This document shows, piece after piece, positions 24,772 to 31,423 of a stretch of DNA of 47,116 nucleotides. A model generated the notes under the pieces. That model made no database searches. It was not told the DNA's origin and saw only the letters and a program-made list of their open reading frames with translations. Position 1 is the stretch's first letter, and the number at the start of each line of letters is the position of its first letter. The position numbers and the translations under genes are program-made. Location of the stretch: contig JAVWZM010000007.1 in the NCBI GenBank assembly GCA_036661035.1, positions 1-47,116 on the forward strand, given 5' to 3'. The stretch is from JAGPHI01 sp036661035 (GTDB taxonomy: Bacteria; Bacillota; Clostridia; Oscillospirales; Ruminococcaceae).

Positions 24772-25690
24772 AGCTATTAAAAGCGCACTTACAAAGGGCG
24801 AAAGCCGCACGGTGGAAACAGACATTACCACAGGCGAAAAAACCGTGGTTCAAAGCGGAGAGATAGGCATATTCGGCAACGTGTTGCGGGAGGAGTTTAT
24901 TCCTCGCCCACAGTTAGTGCTTTGCGGCGCGGGGCATGTGTCGAAAGCAGTGTGCAACCTTGCGGTTAAGCTGGATTTTGATGTAACCGTTATGGACGAT
25001 CGTGCGGAATTTGCAAATAAAATGCGTTTCAAAAAAGCTCGCGCCCTTTGGTGTGCGCCCTTCGATGTTGCCCTTGATAATATTAATTATAACGACAACA
25101 TGTATTTTGCCATTATGACCTGCGGCCATTTAAACGACCGACTATGCCTTGAACATATTATAAATAAGCCCAGTGCCTATGTGGGCATGATAGGCAGCCG
25201 CCGCAAAAACGCCCTTGTGCGCGAGGAAATGATAAAAAACGGATATAGCGAAGAAAAGCTGGATAAAGTGTACGCGCCCATCGGCGAAGATATCGGCGCA
25301 CAAAGCGTGGAGGAAATAGCCGTAAGCATAGCCGCACAGCTTATTCGCGTAAGGAACGCAAGGAAAAAAGGCGCACCTGTAGAAAGCAATATGATAAACG
25401 CCTTGGCAAGCGGCAAGGCAAAGGTGCTTGCCACGGTGGTGGATAAAAAAGGCTCTGCACCACGGGGCGCAGGCGCAAGGCTTGCGCTGATGAAAGATGA
25501 TAAAATAGTGGGCACAGTGGGCGGTGGCAGCGCCGAGTACGAAGTGATAAAAGCCGCAAAAAAGCTAAAGGAAAACGCCATGCCTACCCTCGTGCATTTT
25601 AATATGACAAATGCCGAGGCGCAAAAAGAGGGTATGATTTGCGGCGGAGAAATAACGGTTTTACTGGAGAGAATAGATAAAAACATGTAA
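24755..25690 (+). CDS. xdhC: XdhC/CoxI-family maturation factor, permuted domain order
   Basis: The 311-residue protein carries a Rossmann-type XdhC_C domain first (LVLCGAGHVSKAV at about residue 54, MIGSRRK, APIGEDIGAQ). The XdhC_CoxI domain comes second (VDKKGSAPRGAGARLALMK, then VGGGSAEYEV and GMICGG near the C-terminus). Classical XdhC has these in the opposite order. XdhC binds the molybdenum cofactor and helps its sulfuration or loading into xanthine dehydrogenase. Here it likely serves the selenium-dependent hydroxylase with YqeB and YqeC, with which it forms one overlapping operon. Confidence 0.9.
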   Translation: MQKFYKAIKSALTKGESRTVETDITTGEKTVVQSGEIGIFGNVLREEFIPRPQLVLCGAGHVSKAVCNLAVKLDFDVTVMDDRAEFANKMRFKKARALWCAPFDVALDNINYNDNMYFAIMTCGHLNDRLCLEHIINKPSAYVGMIGSRRKNALVREEMIKNGYSEEKLDKVYAPIGEDIGAQSVEEIAVSIAAQLIRVRNARKKGAPVESNMINALASGKAKVLATVVDKKGSAPRGAGARLALMKDDKIVGTVGGGSAEYEVIKAAKKLKENAMPTLVHFNMTNAEAQKEGMICGGEITVLLERIDKNM

Positions 25691-25826
25691 ATAATGGCAG
25701 GGCTTGCAAAACCTATAAACATATCGCTATAATAAGCATGAGAAAACATGTATTTGCTCGCTGCTATTTTGCCAAAAACAAATGGCGAACAGTAGAATAA
25801 ACATCTTAAGTAGAGGTTAAAGCGGT

Positions 25827-25988
25827 ATGGAGGAACAAATTTGCAAGGCTTGCAAGCATTTTAGGCTGCACTACATAAAAACAGGGCGGAAATATCACGA
25901 GCTTACATATGGGCACTGTGTATATCCACGTCTTAAAAAACGAAGCGCAATGCAAAAGGCGTGCGAATATTATAAGTGCAAAGCATAA
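25827..25988 (+). CDS. Small cysteine-rich protein (53 aa)
   Basis: The ATG at 25827 opens a 53-residue frame that starts MEEQICKACKHF and ends EYYKCKA. It has five Cys and several His: C-x2-C near residue 6-9, GHC at 29-31, and C46 and C51. This suggests a zinc-binding knuckle. A weak site (AGAGG) lies upstream. It follows xdhC by 136 nt and is followed by a strong terminator, so it is likely the end of the yqeC-yqeB-xdhC transcript or a separate small gene. I do not recognise the family. Confidence 0.6.
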   Translation: MEEQICKACKHFRLHYIKTGRKYHELTYGHCVYPRLKKRSAMQKACEYYKCKA

Positions 25989-26007
25989 TATTACTCATGT
26001 AAATCTT

Positions 26008-26060
26008 AAAAACCCGTTAATTTTACTGCTTATTCGGCGTAAAATTAACGGGTTTTATTT
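26008..26060 (+). terminator. Intrinsic terminator after the small Cys-rich gene
   Basis: AAAACCCGTTAATTTTAC pairs with GTAAAATTAACGGGTTTT around a loop with TGCTTATTCGGC. It starts about 20 nt after the stop codon. Confidence 0.88.
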
Positions 26061-26290
26061 GTTGCCCACTGGGTGGGATAAGCGAGTGCTAACAAATTAT
26101 GTTCCGCTTGCGCGGGGCAACCTTGGTACTTACGGTCAGTCTTTAGAAGGAATGTTCGCCTATTTGCGGCGAACCGCTTCGGCAGCGTCAAAACAAAAGC
26201 AACCGATTTTATCGCCTATTCGGCGTAAAATCAGCTGCTTTTGTTTTCCCGTCCCACTGCGTGGGATAAGCTCGTGCTAAAGCACTCGCT
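26055..26290. repeat. Direct repeat units between terminator hairpins
   Basis: CCCACTGGGTGGGATAAGCG followed by AGTGCTAAC (about 26066-26094) is repeated as CCCACTGCGTGGGATAAGCT and CGTGCTAAA (about 26252-26280). TATTCGGCGTAAAAT occurs in both the hairpin before the first unit and the hairpin before the second. No gene is seen in this stretch. Confidence 0.6.
26190..26248 (-). terminator. Probable terminator of the tRNA-Sec transcript
   Basis: A long, imperfect hairpin, AAAACAAAAGCA...TGCTTTTGTTTT, contains CGCCTATTCGGCG at its top. On the minus strand it follows the tRNA-Sec gene by about 57 nt and ends in TTTTGTTTT. Confidence 0.5.
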
Positions 26291-26304
26291 AACTGCCGAA
26301 TGTG

Positions 26305-26401
26305 TGGCGGGGGCAGATAGGAGTCGAACCTACCTTGGCGGCGCAAAGCCGCCTGCACCGGTTTTGAAGACCGGGGAGCACACCGGCACTCATCTGCCCT
26401 C
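26305..26401 (-). tRNA. selC: Selenocysteine tRNA (anticodon UCA)
   Basis: The minus strand folds as tRNA-Sec. The D stem has 6 bp with a 4-nt loop (GAGUGC-CGGU-GUGCUC). The anticodon stem CCGGU/ACCGG holds the loop CUUCAAA with UCA. The long variable arm has stem GGCGGC/GCCGCC. The T stem GUAGG/CCUAU holds loop UUCGACU. An 8-bp acceptor then ends in G73 and an encoded CCA. The second acceptor pair (A-C) is a mismatch, so the exact ends carry an uncertainty of about two bases. It lies downstream of selB on the same strand and decodes the UGA of selD. Confidence 0.93.
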
Positions 26402-26404
26402 ATA

Positions 26405-26509
26405 TATAGCAACTTGACTTATTATTGTCTTTGTAAACAACCTTTTGTCAAGTTGCATACAGCAAAGACGTGGGCTTTTCGTAGGATAATAATAAGTAAA
26501 ATTGCTGTG
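26405..26509 (-). repeat. Dispersed palindromic repeat R, copy 2 (inverted)
   Basis: Its reverse complement matches R copies at 8484 and 45417: AGCAATTTTACTT..., GTCTTTGCTGTATGCAACTT, GACAAAAGG and AATAATAAGTCAAGTTGCTA. It fills most of the gap between selB and tRNA-Sec. Confidence 0.72.
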
Positions 26510-26544
26510 CAAACAATTTTCTTTGTAAATAACTTTTATTGCCG

Positions 26545-28185
26545 TTACGGCAAAATGCGAATGTCGTTTTTATTTATAAATATATTCGCTTTATCGCAGT
26601 ATTCAAGCACGGCTCTTGAGTATTTGCGAGAAAGGCAAAGGGCGTCGCGCAAGGTAGCCACTGTTACGCCGCCCTGTTCCCTTATAATATCCACTGCGGC
26701 AGCTACTATTGCGTCAAAGGCGTTTTTATCTATATAAATAGCATCTGTAAGCTGCAAAAGGTTACCGCTTTTGCATAAAGCGGTAAGGCAGTGTACGCAT
26801 ATTTCCTTGGATAAACAGGCAAGCCCTGGCAAATCTTCAAAATTGGGCGGAGTAAAGGCGGCGGCATTATATATTTCAAATACACGCTGTTCGCTTGTGG
26901 CTTTTACGCTTTGAAATTCGCGCTCATATAAAACATATTCGCCTTTAACAAGGCGAATTTTTTTGCTGCCTTCAAGGGCATCAATTACATTTTGTAGCCT
27001 TTGTAATGGGTGCGAAAAAAACAATGCTTTAAGTGCGCTCATGCTTTTGCCGCCCCGTGATATTTCAAAAATTACGCTTTCGTTTAAAGAATGGCTGTAT
27101 GCCGCAATTCTTGCCTTTTCGCGCGTGTCTGCACGGCTCGAGTTTTCGCAAAATGGGCATAGCACTTCGCCGCCGCCAATGGTTGATGCAGGCGACAAGC
27201 TGCGCAGCAAAAACCTTTGCCCTGCCCTTGTACACAATGGCGTTTTAGCCCTGATAAACGCCGTTTCCCCTATAAGAGTAATGCGGCAAAGCACGGCTTT
27301 TGCACCGATGCAAAGCTGCAATTCCGTGCCGCTTTCTACAGGAGATTTGCCTTGTAAAAAACTCACTTTTGCGCTTATGGCATTTGTAAATGGCAGATGC
27401 TCTGCGGCACAAACGACATCGCCCTTGTGAATATCCGTCGCTTTTATTTTTGCAAGATTAAGGGCAAGGCGCATGCCGCCCATGCCGCTTGATATATTTT
27501 TACCGCCCGAGGCTATGCCGCGCAGAGTAACTTGCGTATCGCTTGGATACAGCGTTAAGCCGTCGCCACTTTTAATGCTGCCGCAAAGCGCAGTGCCTGT
27601 AACAACAGCGCCAAAGCCCGTTTTCGTAAAAGCACGGTCTACCGCCATAAAAAACGGCGCAGAAACCTCACGCGGCACAGCGAAGCTGCCAAGGCGCAAA
27701 AGCTCCGCCTTTAGCTCTGCTATTCCCTCCCCTGTTACGGCGGAGGTTTTTATAATAGCGGCGTTTTCAAGAAAGCTGCCCTTTGCAAAGGCTTTCGCAT
27801 TTTCCACAGCGGCGCAAAGGGCGTCGTCGCCTATTCTGTCGCATTTAGTAAGGGCGATTACGCCCCGTTTACAGCCTAATATGCCAAGCACTGCAAGATG
27901 CTCCATGGTTTGCGGCATCGCGCCCTCGTTTGCGTCCACGGCAAATATTGCCACATGTACAACGCTCGCGGCCGCCGCCATATTGCGCAGTAGCTTTTCG
28001 TGGCCGGGTACGTCTATAATCGTGCCGCAGATATCGCCCTCGCAAAAGGGCACAAAGCCCGGCTCTATAGTAATGCCGCGCCGCTTTTCTTCGGGCGTGC
28101 AGTCGGGGTTAATGCCTGTAAGGGCGCGCACCAAGGCGGTTTTGCCATGGTCTATATGGCCGGCAGTTATATAAACAGCGTTCAT
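26545..28185 (-). CDS. selB: Selenocysteine-specific elongation factor SelB
   Basis: SelB brings Sec-tRNA to the ribosome at UGA by binding the SECIS hairpin. The 546-residue protein has the GTPase motifs GHIDHGKTALVRALTG (about residues 8-23), DVPGHEKLL and TKCD. EF-Tu-like domains 2 and 3 follow, then C-terminal winged helices that end in LSRKYSRAVLEY and NDIRIL. It is shorter than E. coli SelB (614 aa), so the C-terminal winged-helix part is likely reduced, mainly in the first units. ATG 28185 has AAAGGGG upstream. It is downstream of selA on the same strand. Confidence 0.95.
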   Translation of the reverse strand: MNAVYITAGHIDHGKTALVRALTGINPDCTPEEKRRGITIEPGFVPFCEGDICGTIIDVPGHEKLLRNMAAAASVVHVAIFAVDANEGAMPQTMEHLAVLGILGCKRGVIALTKCDRIGDDALCAAVENAKAFAKGSFLENAAIIKTSAVTGEGIAELKAELLRLGSFAVPREVSAPFFMAVDRAFTKTGFGAVVTGTALCGSIKSGDGLTLYPSDTQVTLRGIASGGKNISSGMGGMRLALNLAKIKATDIHKGDVVCAAEHLPFTNAISAKVSFLQGKSPVESGTELQLCIGAKAVLCRITLIGETAFIRAKTPLCTRAGQRFLLRSLSPASTIGGGEVLCPFCENSSRADTREKARIAAYSHSLNESVIFEISRGGKSMSALKALFFSHPLQRLQNVIDALEGSKKIRLVKGEYVLYEREFQSVKATSEQRVFEIYNAAAFTPPNFEDLPGLACLSKEICVHCLTALCKSGNLLQLTDAIYIDKNAFDAIVAAAVDIIREQGGVTVATLRDALCLSRKYSRAVLEYCDKANIFINKNDIRILP

Positions 28186-28327
28186 TACATTGCCCCTTTA
28201 TATTTGTATGCGTCTATTGATAAACAGCGGATAATTATAAATTTGCCCAAAGCATTGCCGCGTTACAAACACGTTAAATTGCAAAATCTAATACAAAAAT
28301 CCACAGTAATGCGTTATATTTACAGCT

Positions 28328-29707
28328 TTACAAATATGCGGAATTATCTAAATCGGATATAATCTCCGCTGCACTTTCTATTTCCTCTAAAGACATACAT
28401 GCTATATCCATAACCACGCGGTTATCGCGAATTATCGCAACTATTGGTGTTTTTGCAAGGCGTAGGGCGGCGGCAAATGCATCTGCATCTCTTGCTTTTA
28501 TCGCCACAGCGTAGCTTTTAAGCTCTACACCCGGCACAGAGCCGCCACCTACAGGGCGCATAGTGGCCATGATGTCGCACTCATATTGCGTGCGCTTTGC
28601 AAGGGCGTTTTTTAAAGCATGGGCTTTTTGCAAAAGCTCCTCCTCGCCTTGGCAGAGCATATGCAGCACAGGCACACGCTCCTTGGCGGCTTTTGGGCTT
28701 TGGTATAAGCGCAAGGTGGCTGTAAGCGCCGCTAAAGACAGCTTGTCTATACGCAAGGCACGGGCAAGAGGATATGTGCGCATTTTTTCTATCCATTCTT
28801 TTTTACCGCAGATAATACCGCACTGTGGCCCGCCCAAAAGCTTGTCGCCGCTAAATACCAACACGTCCGCGCCGCTTTTTACGCCCATTGGCACGCAAGG
28901 CTCGCTAAAGGGATATTCGCTTTCGGGAAGTAATGCGCCGCTGCCAAGGTCTGCCAGTAAAGGCAAACGGTTATGGTGGGCAAGCTCCGCAAGCTGTGAT
29001 ATGCTTGCCTCGCAGGTAAAACCCAGCTGTAAAAAATTACTGGTATGCACCTTTAATATCACGCCTGCATTGGAAACAGCTTTTTCATAGTCGCTTAAAT
29101 GTGTGCGGTTGGTAGTGCCTACTTCGTGTATTTTGCCGCCGCAAAGCTGCATAATATCAGACACTCTAAAGCTGCCGCCTATTTCCACAAGCTCCCCACG
29201 AGATACTACCACGTCTTTGCCCTCGCACATTACGGTAAGCGCCAATAGCAAGGCGGCGGCATTGTTGTTTACACATAGGGCGGCTTCGCAGCCTGTAAGG
29301 CGGCACAAAAGTGCATTTGCCTCTTTGCCGCGCTCGCCGCGCTTGCCGCTTGTTAAATCGTATTCAATATCCGTATATCCGCACGCGTTTTGCACGGCGG
29401 TTCGCGCCTCCTCGGCAAGTGGGGCGCGGCCTAAATTTGTGTGTAGGGCAACGCCTGTGGCGTTTATCACAGGGCAAGGCGAAACAGGGCTTTTAAGTAA
29501 AAGCCCTGCTGCATTTACTACGCCAAGCACAGAGGTGTCGGCGCAGCCATTATTTAAAATACTTTGCCGCATGGCGCAAAGCGCATTTTTTACGGCAATT
29601 GCGCAAAGCGCATCGCCGTATTCGGCAATTAATCCCGCACATTCCGCACTGCGCAGCACAGCATCTGCCTGAGGCAAAAGGCGCAGTGGGTTTTCGTTAT
29701 TATCCAA
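28328..29707 (-). CDS. selA: L-seryl-tRNA(Sec) selenium transferase SelA
   Basis: The 459-residue PLP enzyme converts Ser-tRNA-Sec to Sec-tRNA-Sec using selenophosphate. The start is TTG 29707: no in-frame ATG or GTG gives the family N-terminus (LRLLPQADAVL here). An AAGGG lies about 14 nt upstream, which is far, so initiation may be weak. Motifs include NATGVALHTNLGRAPL, NNNAAALLLAL and the Schiff-base Lys in FSGDKLLGGPQCG. The length is typical (463 in E. coli). It is the first gene of selA-selB-selC. Confidence 0.95.
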   Translation of the reverse strand: MDNNENPLRLLPQADAVLRSAECAGLIAEYGDALCAIAVKNALCAMRQSILNNGCADTSVLGVVNAAGLLLKSPVSPCPVINATGVALHTNLGRAPLAEEARTAVQNACGYTDIEYDLTSGKRGERGKEANALLCRLTGCEAALCVNNNAAALLLALTVMCEGKDVVVSRGELVEIGGSFRVSDIMQLCGGKIHEVGTTNRTHLSDYEKAVSNAGVILKVHTSNFLQLGFTCEASISQLAELAHHNRLPLLADLGSGALLPESEYPFSEPCVPMGVKSGADVLVFSGDKLLGGPQCGIICGKKEWIEKMRTYPLARALRIDKLSLAALTATLRLYQSPKAAKERVPVLHMLCQGEEELLQKAHALKNALAKRTQYECDIMATMRPVGGGSVPGVELKSYAVAIKARDADAFAAALRLAKTPIVAIIRDNRVVMDIACMSLEEIESAAEIISDLDNSAYL

Positions 29708-29750
29708 TGTATTTATTGCACCCTTCTTATAAGCACCCCTTGTTTGGCGG

Positions 29751-30125
29751 CTAACCCTGTTTTAAAGCCTTAAAAGCATATTTAAGAGCAAATACATCAT
29801 TTTCGAGAAGTTCGATTTTATTATCATATGTTTTGAGTTCATTATTATGCTCAATGACAGTCATTTGATTTTCATAAACAAGTTGTATTTTCTTAGCAAC
29901 TTCGTTTTCTTGTACAATAGCCGTTTTAGTTGCAAGGTGCTTGACATCTGATACCTCTTGCTTAACAGTTGACATATCTTGTTTTAAGCCAGACACATCT
30001 TGCTTAACAGTTGACATATCTTGTGTTAAACCCGACACCTCTTGTTTAACAGCTGACATATCTGTTTCAAGTGTTGTTACCTTATTTAGTATAAGCTGTA
30101 ACATCTCTTTTGTTTCATTGTCCAT
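29751..30125 (-). CDS. Coiled-coil protein with 14-residue repeats
   Basis: The 124-residue product has three consecutive 14-residue units (MSAVKQEVSGLTQD, MSTVKQDVSGLKQD, MSTVKQEVSDVKH), each two heptads, near residues 23-63. This makes a long amphipathic coiled coil. The rest is also helical and charged (ELLENDVFALKYAFK at the end). No membrane segment or signal peptide is seen. The DNA repeats at 42-bp intervals, so the copy number may vary between strains. AGAGGTG precedes ATG 30125. I do not recognise a specific family. It lies between selA and a small gene on the same strand. Confidence 0.75.
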   Translation of the reverse strand: MDNETKEMLQLILNKVTTLETDMSAVKQEVSGLTQDMSTVKQDVSGLKQDMSTVKQEVSDVKHLATKTAIVQENEVAKKIQLVYENQMTVIEHNNELKTYDNKIELLENDVFALKYAFKALKQG

Positions 30126-30226
30126 TTTTGCAGCACCTCTCTTTCGTTTTGGGCGAATTTATTTATAGCTACAGTATATCATGGCATATACCTTCAATCA
30201 ATACATACCTATTAAAATATCGGAGT

Positions 30227-30427
30227 TTAATATAGCGAAACTTCGCCCTTGACAATTTTTTTGCACAGCTGTGATAGATTGGCGCAACCGTTGTCCGATA
30301 TGATTTTGTCAAGCATTTCGCCCTCTGGCTTGGTAAGTGTAACATAAAATCTCGATTGTAAAGCTCTAATCTTAGAATTGCGGTTTTTATTATTTAATAG
30401 TGTGTCGTTTTCTTTTTTATCTTGCAT
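30227..30427 (-). CDS. Small hypothetical protein, possible DNA-binding (66 aa)
   Basis: The 66-residue protein begins MQDKKENDTLLNNKN and continues with FYVTLTKPEGEMLDKIIS, followed by ANLSQLCKKIVKGE. A basic N-terminus, a short beta-like strand and two helices resemble ribbon-helix-helix or MobC-like small DNA-binding proteins. This is a shape argument only. GGGGG lies upstream of ATG 30427. It does not clearly belong to the selenium or purine genes around it. Confidence 0.5.
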   Translation of the reverse strand: MQDKKENDTLLNNKNRNSKIRALQSRFYVTLTKPEGEMLDKIISDNGCANLSQLCKKIVKGEVSLY

Positions 30428-30505
30428 TTATTTCCCCCGTAGATATAATCAACACATTTATCTATCCCCTGCCGCCGCGCCTTTAAAACAGACTTGTTTT
30501 AACTT

Positions 30506-30556
30506 TGTATGTGCGATAGCACGCACATTAAGATAAGCTTTTTAAAAACAGACTTG
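30506..30556. repeat. Dispersed repeat D, copy 2 (3' of mocA)
   Basis: ATGTGCGATAGCACGCACAT and GATAAGCTTTTTAA match 14571-14625. A short AAAACAGACTTGTTTTA unit flanks it on both sides (30485 and 30545). It is downstream of mocA on the minus strand. Confidence 0.6.
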
Positions 30557-30637
30557 TTTTATCGAAAACGGCAAAAGCTGTTGAATAATAACCTACAATT
30601 TTTACTGCAATTTATTATTCAAACATGTATTACAAGT

Positions 30638-31210
30638 TTACACTAAATCTTCGGGGCGGTCAATATCGCGCAGCTCATTTTCGGGGATATCTACAATAGT
30701 AAGCAAATCCATATGCCTTGATATTACGGCGCTGCCGCTTTCGTTTGGCGCAAGGGCAGCAAGCTCTGCAAATAATTCCTTTGGAAATATCACAGGGTTT
30801 GCGCGCTGCCCGTTTGCGCCTGCCGCTACGATGCGAGTTTTATCGGCAATAAAGGTGTCAAGTAAAAGCCGCATGCTTTCGGCGGTAAAGTACGGTGCGT
30901 CGCAAACAGAGAACATACAGCCCTCGGTTTTTTCGGGCATTGCTTTAAGCCCAAGGGCGATAGTTTTGGCAATATCGTCGGTGTCGTCGTCGTTTTCCAC
31001 CACGGTTATTCCGCGCGTAGCGGCGGCAATAGCCGCATTTGCATTGCGAGTAACCACAATGTTACGGAAAAAATATTCCGCAGGGTGCTTATTAATAATG
31101 TACTCCGAAAGCGTCACTCCGCCAAATGGTATGGAAAGCTTATCCTTCCCAAAGCGCTTGGAATGGCCACTTGCCAAAAAAACACAACAAATTACACTGC
31201 CTCCGGCCAT
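30638..31210 (-). CDS. mocA: MocA/YgfJ-like molybdenum cofactor nucleotidyltransferase
   Basis: The 190-residue MobA-like NTP transferase begins with CVFLASGHSKRFGKDKL, the nucleotide-binding signature, at about residues 9-25. It also has FSVCDAPYF and NGQRANPVIFP. MocA adds CMP to molybdopterin to make the dinucleotide cofactor of xanthine-dehydrogenase-type enzymes. In this position it matches YgfJ/MocA of the E. coli selenium-linked purine region. The length equals that of YgfJ (192). GGAGAA precedes ATG 31210. It lies downstream of xdh on the same strand. Confidence 0.87.
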   Translation of the reverse strand: MAGGSVICCVFLASGHSKRFGKDKLSIPFGGVTLSEYIINKHPAEYFFRNIVVTRNANAAIAAATRGITVVENDDDTDDIAKTIALGLKAMPEKTEGCMFSVCDAPYFTAESMRLLLDTFIADKTRIVAAGANGQRANPVIFPKELFAELAALAPNESGSAVISRHMDLLTIVDIPENELRDIDRPEDLV

Positions 31211-31319
31211 AATTTTTTTCTCCTTTGTTTTTTAAATATTCATATATGATTGTGTCCATGGGTTTTTGCAGCTTGGCTGCATTTCGCAATCTCCGCGGTA
31301 TTTTGCAATCTTGCCGTAT

Positions 31320-31415
31320 TCTCCCCACTCCGTAGGGGCGGAGCAGAGCCACCGCCCATACAGAGTGTTGCAAAATGCGGCTGCCTGCGTTTGCAGGGCA
31401 GCCGCACTGCACAGC
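31320..31415. repeat. REP-like palindromic repeat between mocA and xdh
   Basis: CACTCCGTAGGGGCGG pairs with CCGCCCATACAGAGTG around AGCAGAG. A second palindrome follows, GCGGCTGCCTGC with GCAGGGCAGCCGC. Its centre AGAGCCACCGCCC matches the sequences that join the IS-like ends at 72 and 47045, so it resembles an unoccupied target. Confidence 0.65.
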
Positions 31416-31423
31416 ACAAAAGC

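Noticed and set aside
29705..29707. selA as truncated at its 5' end
   Set aside because: The TTG start gives the usual N-terminus and a normal length of 459 aa, though the ribosome site is distant.
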